Positions 48,126 to 58,438 of a stretch of 64,000 nucleotides of DNA are shown piece by piece. The position numbers and the translations under genes are program-made. The notes under the pieces were generated by a model. The model was not told where the DNA came from. It ran no database searches and worked only from the letters and a program-made list of their open reading frames with translations. Position 1 is the first letter of the stretch; each line of letters opens with the position of its first letter. Location of the stretch: NCBI GenBank assembly GCA_963764195.1, contig CAVXRG010000010.1, forward strand, positions 1,054,001 to 1,118,000, written 5' to 3'. The DNA is from JBDSSS01 sp963764195. GTDB taxonomy: Bacteria > Actinomycetota > Actinomycetes > Actinomycetales > Dermatophilaceae.

Positions 48126-51100
48126 CTACCGGCGGGCCGCGCTCTTCTTCGCCGGCACCTTCTTCGTCGCCCGGGTCGCCGCCTTCGCCGCCGTCTTCCT
48201 GGTCGCGCCCTTCGTCGTCGTGGCCTTCTTCGTCGTGGCCTTTTTCGTCGGGGCCTTTCTCGTCGTGGCCTTCTTCGTCGGGGCCTTCTTCGTCGTGGCC
48301 TTCCTCGGTGCAGCCTTCTTCGGTTCCGCCTTCTCCGTCGTGGCTTTCTTCGTCGCGGTGCCGTTCGCCTCCGGTGCGGCGACCGCGACGGAAACACTCG
48401 AGGATGCCGGCTTCGTCACGGTCCGGAGCGTCCGCAACGCGACCGAGAGCGCGGCGATGCCGGCGTGCGACATCCGCTCGATCCCCCCGAGCGCGGTGCG
48501 AGCCCGGGCCAGTGCGTCGGCGTTGAGCTCGGACCACTGCGCCATCCGCTCCGGGGCGGCGTCGCCGCGGTGGCTCACCTCGAGCACCGAGCGAGCCAGG
48601 CTCTCGAGGACGGCGTAGAGGTCGTCGCGGAGAGCTCCTCGGGCCATGGCGTCCCACCGGTCCTCGCGCGGGAGCATGGTCACCCGGGAGAGCATCGCGT
48701 CGATCGAGAACGCCTCGGAGGTGAGGAAGTAGACGCCGACCACGTCGTCGAGCTCCTCCCCCGTGTCCTCCGCGATCTCCACGCAGTCGAGGAGGGAGTA
48801 GACGTCGAGCAGCGAGGCCGCCTGCTGGGCCAGCAACTCCGGGACGCCCTTGGCCTCGAGCTCGCGCGTCCGTGTGCGCAACCGCGTGCTCTCGGTGCCC
48901 TGGAGCACCTCCGGCATGCGAGCGGCATACGCCTCGATGCCGGGTCGGAAACGTGCCACCTCGGCGGCGATGTCGAGCACCGCGGGGCGCGAGGTGAGGA
49001 ACCAGCGCACGGACCGGTCGATGAGTCGGCGGAACTCGAGGTAGAGCGCCGTCTGGGCGGTTGTGGTCACGACGTTGTCGGTGGCTTCCACACCGCGCAC
49101 GAAGCCGGCGAGGTCGAAGATCTCGCGGCACACGACGTAGGCCCGGGCGACCTGCTCCGGGGTGGCGCCCGTCTCCTCGCCCGCACGGTAGGCGAAGGTG
49201 ATCCCGCCCCGGTTGATCATCGAGTTCGCGACGGTGTTCGTGATGATCTCACGGCGCAGCGGGTGGGCTGCGATCTCGTCGGCGTACTTGCGGCGCAAGG
49301 GTTTCGGGAAGTAGTCAGCCAAGGTCGTGGCAAACCACGGGTCGTCGGGCAGGGAGGTCGTGATGAGCTCGTTCTTCAGATAGAGCTTGGCGTAGGCGAC
49401 GAGCACCGAGAACTCCGGTGAGACGAGCCCCTGCCCCGACTTCTGGCGGCGCAGGATCTCCGACCCGCTCGGCAGGAACTCGAGGCCCCGGTCGAGGTCG
49501 AAGTTCTCCTCGAGGAACTGGATGAGCCGCTCGTGCACCGTGAGCATCTCGTGCTGCTGCGCCCGCGCGTTGCCGAGCAGCACGTTCTGCTCGTAGTTGT
49601 CGCGCAGGACCTGCTCGGCGACCTCGTCGGTCATCGAGGCGAGGAGCGTGTTGCGACGACGCGTCGTCAGCTCGCCGGAGCGGGTCAGCTCGGTGAGCAG
49701 GATCTTGATGTTGACCTCGTGGTCGGAGGTGTCGACCCCCGCGCTGTTGTCGATGGCGTCGGTGTTGACCCGGACACCGGCCAGGGCGGCCTCGATGCGA
49801 CCGAGCTGGCTCATCCCGAGGTTGCCGCCCTCACCGATGACGCTGCAGCGCAGGTCAGCCCCGTTGACCCGGATCGCGTCGTTCGCACGGTCGCCGATCT
49901 CGCCGTTGCTCTCGCTCGTCGCCTTGACGTAGGTGCCGATGCCGCCGTTCCACAGCAGGTCCACCGGGGCGAGCAGGATCGCCCTCATCAGCTCGGCCGG
50001 GGTCATCGTCTTGGTGCCCGACCGCAGCCCGAGGGCCGTGATCATCTGGGCGGTGATCGGCACCGACTTCGCAGCGCGGTCGATGATCGCCCCACCCCGC
50101 GAGATAAGCGAAGCGTCGTAGTCTGCCCAGGAGGACCCGGGCAGGTCGAACATCCGGCGGCGCTCCGCGTAGGACGCCGCGGCGTCGGGGTCCGGGTCGA
50201 TGAAGATGTGGCGGTGGTCGAAGGCCGCGACGAGGCGGATGTGCTCCGACAGGAGCATCCCGTTGCCGAAGACGTCACCGCTCATGTCCCCGACCCCGAC
50301 ACACGTGAAGTCCTCGGTCTGGGTGTCGAGCCCCGCCTCCCGGAAGTGGCGCTTGACCGACTCCCAGGCGCCCCGGGCCGTGATCCCCATCCCCTTGTGG
50401 TCGTAGCCGGCCGAGCCTCCCGACGCGAACGCGTCGTCGAGCCAGAACCCGTAGTCGGCGGAGATGCCGTTGGCGATGTCGGAGAACTTCGCGGTGCCCT
50501 TGTCGGCGGCGACGACGAGGTAGGTGTCGTCCTCGTCGTGGCGCACCACCCGCTCGGGGGGGACGGCGGCCCCGGAGACGAGGTTGTCGGTGAGGTCGAG
50601 CAGCCCGGAGATGAACAGCTGGTAGGAGGCGATGCCCTCCGCCAGCCACGCGCCCCGATCCACCGCCGGGTTCGGCAGCTGCTTGGCGTAGAAACCGCCC
50701 TTGGAGCCGGTCGGGACGATGACGGCGTTCTTGACCATCTGCGCCTTGACGAGACCGAGGACCTCGGTGCGGAAGTCCTCCCGACGGTCGCTCCACCGCA
50801 GCCCACCACGGGCGACCTTGCCGAAGCGCAGGTGCACACCCTCGACGCGGGGGCTGTAGACCCACACCTCGAACATCGGCCGGGGAGCGGGCAGGTCCGG
50901 GACCTTCTTGGGGTTGAGCTTGAGCGAGACGTAGGACTTCGGTGCGCCCGTCTCGTCGGGCTGGTAGAAGTTCGTCCGGAGGCCGGCGAGGATCACGCCG
51001 AGCAGGGCCCGCACGATCCGGTCGTGGTCGAGGCTGGCCACCTCGTCGAGGGCCTCCGTGATCCGGGCGACGACCGCCTTCTGCCGGGTCGCCCGCTTGT

Positions 51101-53309
51101 CCCTACCGGGCTCGGTGTCAGGGAACGCGTCGGGGTCGAAGCGCGCCTCGAAGAGCTCGACGAGGCTGCCCGCGATGCCCGAGTGCGTGACGAGCGCGGA
51201 CTCGACGTAGTCCTGCGAGAACGTCGAGCCGCTCTGTCGCAGGTACTTCGCCACGGTCCGCAGGATGACGATCTGACGCCAGGTCAGCCCGGCCGACAGC
51301 ACGAGCGCGTTGAAGCCGTCGGACTCGGCGGCGCCGTCCCACACCGCGCGGAAGGCGTCCTCGAAGCGGGTCCGGACCTCGCTCGCGGCGGAACCGGTCC
51401 CCCACGCCTCGGCGTCGGCACGCAGGCCGAAGTCATAGATGTGCAGCAGGTCCTCCGGACCGGTGCGCACCTCGTAGGGCCGCTCGTCGGTCACCTCGAC
51501 ACCGAGGTGCGTGAAGAGCGGGAGGACCTCGGTCAGCGAGAGGTCCGCATGGCGGTAGAGCTTGAACCGGCGCTCCCCCGCCTCGTCCGATGAGGCGTCC
51601 TGGTAGAGGTGGAGCGCGGTGGCGCTGCCGTCGCGGTCGAGTGCGTCGATCCGGTCGAGGTCCTCGGCCGCGGTCGCGACGTCGAAGTCCTCCTTGTAGG
51701 CCTCGGGCAGCACCTTGGCGTACGCCGCCATCGCCCGCGCCGCGCCCTCGGCGCCCCGCGTGACGCTCAGCACCTCGGAGAGGTCCTCGTCCCAGGTCCG
51801 CGCTGCGTCGATGATGCGCTGCTCGAGAGCGGCGGAGTCGACGTCGGGGATCTCGACCCCGCTCGGCATGCGCACGACGAAGTGCAGCCGCGCGAGCACG
51901 GACTCGCTGACCCGCGTCGTGTTGTCGATGGTGGCGCCGCCGAAGGCCTCGAGCAGGATCGCCTCGATCCGCAACCGGACGGCCGTGTTGTAGCGGTCGC
52001 GCGGCAGGTAGACGAGACAGGACATGAACCGGCCGAACTCGTCGCGGCGCAGGAACAGCTTGGTCTTGCGGCGCTCCTGCAGGTGCAGGACGCTCGTCGC
52101 CACCTCAGCAAGCTGCTCCGCGCTCGTCTGGAAGAGCTCGTCGCGCGGGTAGGTCTCGAGGATCTGGAGGATGTCCTTGCCCGAGTGGCTCTCGGGGCTG
52201 AGGCCGGTGAGCTGGAGCACCTCCTGCACCCGGACGTCGACGAGCGGGATGTCGCTGATCGCGTCGTTGTAGGCAGCGGAGGCGTAGAGGCCGAGGAAGC
52301 GCTGCTCCCCGACGCACTCCCCGCGGGCGTCGAAGGTCTTGATCGAGATGTAGTCGAGGTACACGTCGCGGTGGACCGTGGCGCGTGAGTTGGCCTTCGT
52401 GATGATGAGGATGGTCGAGTCGCGGGCAGCCCGGCTCGCGGCGGGGGTGAGGACGAGGCCGTTGCGCGCCTCGGGTCGGTCGTATCGCAGCAGACCGAGA
52501 CCGGTGCCCGGCACCTGGCGGGAGATGTCCTTGCCCCTCTCATGCGTGAGGGAGTACTCCCGGTAGCCGAGGAAGGTGAAGTTGTTGCTCGCGAGCCACT
52601 CGAGGAACCGTCCCGCCTCGCGCGCCTGGTGGGGGTCGGTGCCGGGGGGCGCCGTCCGGTTCAGGGTGGTGGCGATGGTCAGGGCGTGCGCCCGCATCTT
52701 CGGCCAGTCCTCGACGGCGTCGCGGACGTTCTCCAGCACCTGGTGCAGCCGCGCCACGACGTCAGGCAGCGACGCGTCGGGAAGGCGGTCGATCTCGAGG
52801 TGCATCCATGACTCGCGCACGTGGCCGACGACACCGCGTCGGGTGCGCTCGTCGTCGGCGGCGATGCTGCTCATGGTGCCCGTCACCGAGCGGGTCACCG
52901 TGATCTGCGGGTGGATGATCAGGTGGACCCCACGGTCAAAACCGCCGAGGGCCGCCACGACGGAGTCGACGAGGAAGGGCATGTCGTCGACGACGATCTG
53001 CACGACCGTGTGCGGGGAGTCCCAGCCGTCGTGCTCCATCGTCGGGTTGAAGGCGCGCACGATGTTCGTCCCGACCGGACGCTCCTTGGCGAAAGCTCTG
53101 TGGCCCAGCGCGATCGCAGCGAGCTCGTCCGCGTCACGGGCGATGAGGTCCTCGGTGGCGACCAGCCTGAAGTAGGACGTGAGCAGTCCTCGGGCCTCCG
53201 CGGTCGCCGCCTTCGACGGGCCCCGGCTGCCCTGCCCCCGGGCAGGACCCGAGGAGTCGGCAGCGGCCTTCAGGACGGCGGTTCGAGACTGTTCGAGAGA
53301 CGCAGACAT
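48126..53309 (-). CDS. gdh: NAD-specific glutamate dehydrogenase, 180-kDa class, with lysine-rich histone-like tail
   Basis: 1,727 residues. The large GDH family deaminates glutamate to 2-oxoglutarate with NAD+. N-terminal regulatory regions (to ~750) precede the catalytic core with KLNPKKVPDLPAPRPMFEVWVYSPRVEG, the substrate loop VIVPTGSKGGFYAKQLP and GVGDMSGDVFGNGMLLSEHIRLVAAFDHRHIF. After the normal end (about residue 1,640) a ~77-residue tail is nearly all Ala, Thr, Pro, Lys and Arg in KKATTKKAPTKKATT style, about 22 lysines, resembling histone H1 or the HupB C-terminus. Such a tail is not part of the family. ATG 53309 has a distant GTGAGG. Confidence 0.95.
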   Translation of the reverse strand: MSASLEQSRTAVLKAAADSSGPARGQGSRGPSKAATAEARGLLTSYFRLVATEDLIARDADELAAIALGHRAFAKERPVGTNIVRAFNPTMEHDGWDSPHTVVQIVVDDMPFLVDSVVAALGGFDRGVHLIIHPQITVTRSVTGTMSSIAADDERTRRGVVGHVRESWMHLEIDRLPDASLPDVVARLHQVLENVRDAVEDWPKMRAHALTIATTLNRTAPPGTDPHQAREAGRFLEWLASNNFTFLGYREYSLTHERGKDISRQVPGTGLGLLRYDRPEARNGLVLTPAASRAARDSTILIITKANSRATVHRDVYLDYISIKTFDARGECVGEQRFLGLYASAAYNDAISDIPLVDVRVQEVLQLTGLSPESHSGKDILQILETYPRDELFQTSAEQLAEVATSVLHLQERRKTKLFLRRDEFGRFMSCLVYLPRDRYNTAVRLRIEAILLEAFGGATIDNTTRVSESVLARLHFVVRMPSGVEIPDVDSAALEQRIIDAARTWDEDLSEVLSVTRGAEGAARAMAAYAKVLPEAYKEDFDVATAAEDLDRIDALDRDGSATALHLYQDASSDEAGERRFKLYRHADLSLTEVLPLFTHLGVEVTDERPYEVRTGPEDLLHIYDFGLRADAEAWGTGSAASEVRTRFEDAFRAVWDGAAESDGFNALVLSAGLTWRQIVILRTVAKYLRQSGSTFSQDYVESALVTHSGIAGSLVELFEARFDPDAFPDTEPGRDKRATRQKAVVARITEALDEVASLDHDRIVRALLGVILAGLRTNFYQPDETGAPKSYVSLKLNPKKVPDLPAPRPMFEVWVYSPRVEGVHLRFGKVARGGLRWSDRREDFRTEVLGLVKAQMVKNAVIVPTGSKGGFYAKQLPNPAVDRGAWLAEGIASYQLFISGLLDLTDNLVSGAAVPPERVVRHDEDDTYLVVAADKGTAKFSDIANGISADYGFWLDDAFASGGSAGYDHKGMGITARGAWESVKRHFREAGLDTQTEDFTCVGVGDMSGDVFGNGMLLSEHIRLVAAFDHRHIFIDPDPDAAASYAERRRMFDLPGSSWADYDASLISRGGAIIDRAAKSVPITAQMITALGLRSGTKTMTPAELMRAILLAPVDLLWNGGIGTYVKATSESNGEIGDRANDAIRVNGADLRCSVIGEGGNLGMSQLGRIEAALAGVRVNTDAIDNSAGVDTSDHEVNIKILLTELTRSGELTTRRRNTLLASMTDEVAEQVLRDNYEQNVLLGNARAQQHEMLTVHERLIQFLEENFDLDRGLEFLPSGSEILRRQKSGQGLVSPEFSVLVAYAKLYLKNELITTSLPDDPWFATTLADYFPKPLRRKYADEIAAHPLRREIITNTVANSMINRGGITFAYRAGEETGATPEQVARAYVVCREIFDLAGFVRGVEATDNVVTTTAQTALYLEFRRLIDRSVRWFLTSRPAVLDIAAEVARFRPGIEAYAARMPEVLQGTESTRLRTRTRELEAKGVPELLAQQAASLLDVYSLLDCVEIAEDTGEELDDVVGVYFLTSEAFSIDAMLSRVTMLPREDRWDAMARGALRDDLYAVLESLARSVLEVSHRGDAAPERMAQWSELNADALARARTALGGIERMSHAGIAALSVALRTLRTVTKPASSSVSVAVAAPEANGTATKKATTEKAEPKKAAPRKATTKKAPTKKATTRKAPTKKATTKKATTTKGATRKTAAKAATRATKKVPAKKSAARR
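48205..48360. repeat. Imperfect 15-bp repeats encoding the Lys/Ala/Thr tail of GDH
   Basis: Variants of GTGGCCTTCTTCGTC recur about ten times on the plus strand; on the coding strand they give KKAT/KKAP units. Frame-neutral repeat that could change tail length. Confidence 0.85.
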
Positions 53310-53451
53310 ACGGTTGTCGATTCCTCACCAATGGGCCCGTGCGCGCCACCGCGTCGTGACGCACATCTCACGATGTGAGCCTAGCGCTCCGGCGCCCACG
53401 GCCCGCACCCCCGTCGGTGGAGAACTCGCCGGGCCGGCGCCCCTGCCTGCC

Positions 53452-53457
53452 TAGAGT
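53452..53457 (+). promoter_or_regulatory. Leaderless-type -10 box (TAGAGT)
   Basis: TAGAGT, six bases (GGCCCC), then ATG 53464. Confidence 0.5.
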
Positions 53458-53463
53458 GGCCCC

Positions 53464-53775
53464 ATGACCGACCGGATCCCCTCCGCGTCCCCGGGCGCGT
53501 CGGCGGCCCTCCATGCGCTGGCACGGGCCCGCACCAGCACCGAGGGGATGGCGCAGGAGCTGTTGACGCACCTGCCCGAGCTGGGCGACACCGACACGCA
53601 ACGGGAGCTGGACGGCTGGGTCGAGCAGGCCGCGGACACCCTCTGGGCAGTGTCGACGGCGCTCGAGCACCGGCTCCTGGAGCTGGGTCGAGGCGAAGGG
53701 GGCGGGCGCGGAGGCGCCCTCGAGCCGGATGCCGCTCCAGCCTCACCGTCCCCGAGCGAGGGGTGGCGACGGTGA
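53464..53775 (+). CDS. Unrecognised small helical protein (first of a coupled pair)
   Basis: 103 residues, predicted mainly helical to about residue 75 (LTHLPELGDTDTQRELDGWVEQAADTLW, then VSTALEHRLLEL), followed by a Gly/Pro-rich tail. No signal peptide or membrane segment. I do not recognise the family. Size and helical character recall WXG100-like or chaperone-like small proteins, but there is no WxG turn. It has a leaderless promoter and overlaps the next gene, so the two products may work together. Confidence 0.6.
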   Translation: MTDRIPSASPGASAALHALARARTSTEGMAQELLTHLPELGDTDTQRELDGWVEQAADTLWAVSTALEHRLLELGRGEGGGRGGALEPDAAPASPSPSEGWRR

Positions 53776-54257
53776 CCCGCTCCGACACCGGCAGCGTGTC
53801 TGCTCTCGGCGGCGCCCTGCGCACGCAGGCCCTCCGGCTGGCCGACCACGAGGAGCGCCTCGAGACTGCGGCCCGTCGCGCGGTGCGCTCCGGCGCCGCG
53901 GACCCCACCCACGCCGAGCGGGCCCTGCTCCGCGAGACGGCCGTCGAGCTCGACCGGGTCGGAGCAGCGCTGCAGGCGTGGACCGCCGACACGACCGAGG
54001 ACCGCGCCCGGCTGCGGGGACTCGCGGACGAGGCCGGCCGCTCCGAGCTGCGGGTGGAGGGGCACCACGTCGTCGAGACCCCGGCCCCGAGCCGGGTCGA
54101 CCCGGTGACCCGGCTCCGCGAGGGCGCTCGCCTCCAGGAGCGTCTCAACCGCCTCAGTGCCTCCCGGACCCGTGGACTCGGGCGGCTGCGGCGCGAGCTC
54201 GAGTCCTCGGCCGTGACCCTCCAGCGCCTGTCCGGCCGGGCGCGCACCGGGTCCTGA
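53772..54257 (+). CDS. Unrecognised coiled-coil protein (second of a coupled pair)
   Basis: 161 residues, almost entirely charged amphipathic helix: ALRTQALRLADHEERLETAARRAV, AERALLRETAVELDRVGAALQAW, EDRARLRGLADEAG, then a C-terminal helix pair rich in Arg/Leu. GTG 53772 overlaps the upstream stop by four bases (GTGA) and has GAGGGG before it. No recognised domain, membrane segment or cysteine. Lies between the NAD-GDH gene and a DUF2505 gene. Function unknown. Confidence 0.6.
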   Translation: MTRSDTGSVSALGGALRTQALRLADHEERLETAARRAVRSGAADPTHAERALLRETAVELDRVGAALQAWTADTTEDRARLRGLADEAGRSELRVEGHHVVETPAPSRVDPVTRLREGARLQERLNRLSASRTRGLGRLRRELESSAVTLQRLSGRARTGS

Positions 54258-54314
54258 GGCGACCCGCCCGCCACCCCCGCCACCCGGCGTCCGCCCGCTC
54301 CGGGCGGGGTGGCA

Positions 54315-54320
54315 TAGCGT
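54315..54320 (+). promoter_or_regulatory. Leaderless-type -10 box (TAGCGT)
   Basis: TAGCGT with seven bases to ATG 54328. It overlaps an in-frame GTG at 54319, which therefore cannot be the start of the transcript it drives. Confidence 0.45.
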
Positions 54321-54327
54321 GTCTGCC

Positions 54328-54825
54328 ATGAGGATCACCGAGAAGATCGACTACCCGGCCGGCCCGGAGGCGGTGTTCGCCATGCTCACCTCCGAGGCCT
54401 TCCAGGAGCGCAAGTGCGCCGAGGCGGGAGCCCTGAGCCACGACGTCGACATCACGCAGACGGCGGGCGGCGCGCGCATCGTCACCAACCGCGACCTGCC
54501 CACCGACGGCCTGCCCGACTTCGCCAAGTCGATGGTCGGCAACCGCCTGGCGATCACCGAGACCTACGTCTGGGCCGCTGCCGGTGGGGAAGGCAGCCGT
54601 CCCGGGACCCTCACCGTCGAGGTCGCCGGCGCCCCCGTGGCCCTGCACGCGACGGTTCGCATGGCCCCCGGCGGCTCGGGCACGACGATCGTCATCGACG
54701 GCGACCTCAAGGCCGCCATCCCCCTCTTCGGGGGCAAGGTGGAGAAGGCCTCCGCGCCCGCGGTCATCGACGCCATCCTCGGTGAGCAGCGCACCGGCAC
54801 CGCCTGGCTCACCGAGAACGCCTGA
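54328..54825 (+). CDS. DUF2505 family protein (START-like fold)
   Basis: 165 residues: RITEKIDYPAGPEAVFAMLTSEAFQERKC at the N-terminus and a beta-rich middle ending GGKVEKASAPAVIDAILGEQRTG, matching the actinobacterial DUF2505 family, related to polyketide cyclase/START-like lipid-binding folds. Ligand and role are not known. Start set by the -10 box. Convergent with pruA across a perfect hairpin. Confidence 0.8.
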   Translation: MRITEKIDYPAGPEAVFAMLTSEAFQERKCAEAGALSHDVDITQTAGGARIVTNRDLPTDGLPDFAKSMVGNRLAITETYVWAAAGGEGSRPGTLTVEVAGAPVALHATVRMAPGGSGTTIVIDGDLKAAIPLFGGKVEKASAPAVIDAILGEQRTGTAWLTENA

Positions 54826-54841
54826 GCCCACCCTCCGACAA

Positions 54842-54879
54842 AGGTATGCCGCCGAGCTCGTGAGCTCGGCGGCATACCT
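54842..54879. terminator. Perfect 18-bp-arm GGTATGCCG hairpin between convergent genes
   Basis: AGGTATGCCGCCGAGCTC (54842-54859) and its exact complement (54862-54879) with a two-base centre. Symmetric, so it can end transcripts from both DUF2505 and pruA. Confidence 0.78.
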
Positions 54880-54912
54880 CTCCCGTCGCTCGGTCGATCC
54901 TCGCGTCCTGGT

Positions 54913-56541
<1,629 letters not shown>

Positions 56542-56613
56542 CGACATCTCCTAAGGAGGGGGGCGTCGCCTGGTGGGCGCGATCGCCCCCATCGTTCCAC
56601 GTCCGGGCTGGGC

Positions 56614-57024
56614 TCAGGAGAGGACGGTGATGCCCCAGGGGTAGCGGTAGCCCTCGCCGCGGTTGGCGGCCAGGGCCGCACGGACGTGGAACCACACGGC
56701 CGCGACGAAGGCCACTCCCCAGAGGACGAGGGCGACGGGGATGGCGATGATCGTGAAGAAGCAGACCCAGCCGACGAGGGTCATCGCCCAGATCACGAGG
56801 TTGAAGTTGAAGGCCCCGGCCGAGGCCTGGCGGATGAAGGGGCTGCGGTCCTTGTGGATCGCCCAGATGACGAGCGGGCCGACGATCGAGAGCCAGCCCG
56901 CGGACAGGACCGCGGCGGCCAGGGTCGAGACGTGGGCGACGATGGCCCACGTGCGCTCGTCCGCGCTCGTCGTCGTCGGCAGGGAGGCGTCGTGTCGCGG
57001 GGTGGGGTTCGGGGTCGCGTTCAT
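56614..57024 (-). CDS. DUF4870 (Tic20-like) membrane protein
   Basis: 136 residues: a Thr/Pro-rich N-terminus, ERTWAIVAHVSTLAAAVLSAGW, then IWAIHKDRSPFIRQASAGAFNFNL and a paired hydrophobic hairpin, ending YRYPWGITVLS. This is the DUF4870 pattern of four short membrane helices, function unknown. ATG 57024 has GATGGAG upstream. Confidence 0.85.
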   Translation of the reverse strand: MNATPNPTPRHDASLPTTTSADERTWAIVAHVSTLAAAVLSAGWLSIVGPLVIWAIHKDRSPFIRQASAGAFNFNLVIWAMTLVGWVCFFTIIAIPVALVLWGVAFVAAVWFHVRAALAANRGEGYRYPWGITVLS

Positions 57025-57086
57025 GGCTCCATCGTGGCCGGTGCCACGGCGGGGCGCCATGGTGGACTGCCCTGACCCGACCCTGA

Positions 57087-57788
57087 TCAGACCCTGACCG
57101 GCTCGTCGACCTCCAGTGAGCAGACCGCACTGGCCGGATCGTCGATGCCCAGGGTGCGGAACAGCTCCCGGACGAGGGCCACGTGGCCGTCGGCGCTGGG
57201 GTGCACGTCGTCGTCCAGCCAGCCGTCGGGTGCGACCTCGTCGGGACCGGAGGCGCGGGCCCAACGGGCCGTGTGGTCGACGAGGACGACGCCGAGGTCG
57301 GCGGCGACGGTGCGGACCTGGGCGGCATACGCCTCGAGCTGCTCGGGCGTGCGGGTCCCGGCCGCGCGGATCGGGGGCGGGGTCTGCAGGACGACCGTCG
57401 CACCGACGTCGCGGGAGCGCTGGACGATCTGGTCGAGGCGGTAGCGGTAGCCCCGCACCCCGTCCGGCCCCTCGAGCATGTCGTTGGTGCCGAACATGAC
57501 GAGCACGACGTCGGGAGCGAACCGGCTTGCCCGCCAATGGAACTCCGGCAGGAGGCTATCGGTCGTGCTCCCGGCGACACCGGAGTTGACGACGGCGTCG
57601 CCCAGCCGGCCCAGCTCGCCCCGGACCCGCTCGGCGAAGTGCTCCACGAAGCCGCGCCGACCCCTGGTGTGCGCCACACCCTGCGTGATGCTGTCCCCGA
57701 GGAACACCCAGGTGACCGGTGGACCCGCGAGCACCTCGCGCAGGCGCTCGGTGTCCCGGCGGGCGTACTCGTCAGCGGTGTAGTCCAT
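57087..57788 (-). CDS. SGNH/GDSL-type esterase
   Basis: 233 residues with the full SGNH set: Ser33 in FLGDSITQG, Gly in NSGVAGST, Asn102 in MFGTND and Asp193/His196 in LDDDVHPS. No signal peptide, so cytoplasmic. Acyl substrate unknown; lysophospholipase- or acetylesterase-like activity is possible. Its stop is about 60 bases beyond the DUF4870 start. Confidence 0.88.
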   Translation of the reverse strand: MDYTADEYARRDTERLREVLAGPPVTWVFLGDSITQGVAHTRGRRGFVEHFAERVRGELGRLGDAVVNSGVAGSTTDSLLPEFHWRASRFAPDVVLVMFGTNDMLEGPDGVRGYRYRLDQIVQRSRDVGATVVLQTPPPIRAAGTRTPEQLEAYAAQVRTVAADLGVVLVDHTARWARASGPDEVAPDGWLDDDVHPSADGHVALVRELFRTLGIDDPASAVCSLEVDEPVRV

Positions 57789-57858
57789 CAGCGCAAGGTA
57801 ACAACCCGGGAGCCCGCCGTGACCCCCCAGGACCAGTGGGTGGGACGCTCAGCGCCCC

Positions 57859-57892
57859 AACGCCCTCAACGCCCTCAACGCCCTCAACGCCC
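57859..57892. repeat. 9-bp tandem repeat (AACGCCCTC, 3.8 units) at the NUDIX stop codon
   Basis: Three complete units plus seven bases. The NUDIX stop codon (57884-57886) lies across the last junction, and each further unit brings another in-frame TGA. Confidence 0.85.
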
Positions 57893-58432
57893 ATCAGGCT
57901 CGCGCCACGCGCGCAGGACGGCGCCCCACACCGCGGCGCTGTCCGGGACGACCGCCGCGGGGGTCGTCTCGAGGATCCGGAGCAGGTCGTCCACCGTCAC
58001 CCACCTCCCCCCGGCAACCTCCTCGGGCTGCCACACGATCGGGCCGTCCCACCGGACGGTGTAGCGGTGGGCGTGGTAGCGCGTGTGGACGTCGGCGTAG
58101 GCGACCGCGCCGAGGGGCACCAGGGGGCGACCGTGCACACCGAGCTCCTCCCGCACCTCCCGGACCGCCCCGTCGGCCGGGTCCTCACCCGCGAGCACGA
58201 CGCCGCCGGCGGCGAGGTCGAGCAACCCCGGATAGACGTCCTTGACCACCGTGCGCCGGTGCAGGTAGACCCGTCCGCTCTCGTCACGGACGACGACGGA
58301 CGACGCGGCGTGCCAGAGGTTCTCGGTCCGCACCCGCGACCGGCGTGCGCTGCCCACGACGTGGCCCCCCTCGTCGTAGAGGGCCACGACCTCGTCGGGG
58401 GGCCCGGTCGGCCCGGCACTGGTGTCGACCAC
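57884..58432 (-). CDS. NUDIX hydrolase
   Basis: 182 residues. A complete Nudix box (GX5EX7REUXEEXGU) spans residues 77-99, ending AVREVREELGV. The upstream LWHAASSVVVRDESGRVYLHRR resembles the YfcD / isopentenyl-diphosphate-isomerase-like subfamily. Substrate unknown. GTG 58432 lies six bases after the DUF6912 stop, so it is probably in one transcript with the acyltransferase and DUF6912 genes. Confidence 0.88.
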   Translation of the reverse strand: MVDTSAGPTGPPDEVVALYDEGGHVVGSARRSRVRTENLWHAASSVVVRDESGRVYLHRRTVVKDVYPGLLDLAAGGVVLAGEDPADGAVREVREELGVHGRPLVPLGAVAYADVHTRYHAHRYTVRWDGPIVWQPEEVAGGRWVTVDDLLRILETTPAAVVPDSAAVWGAVLRAWREPDGR

Positions 58433-58438
58433 GTGGCC

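Noticed and set aside
53464..54257. Assignment of the small helical pair as WXG100/ESX secretion substrates
   Set aside because: No WxG turn, no C-terminal YxxxD/E signal and no EccC or other type VII genes in the window.
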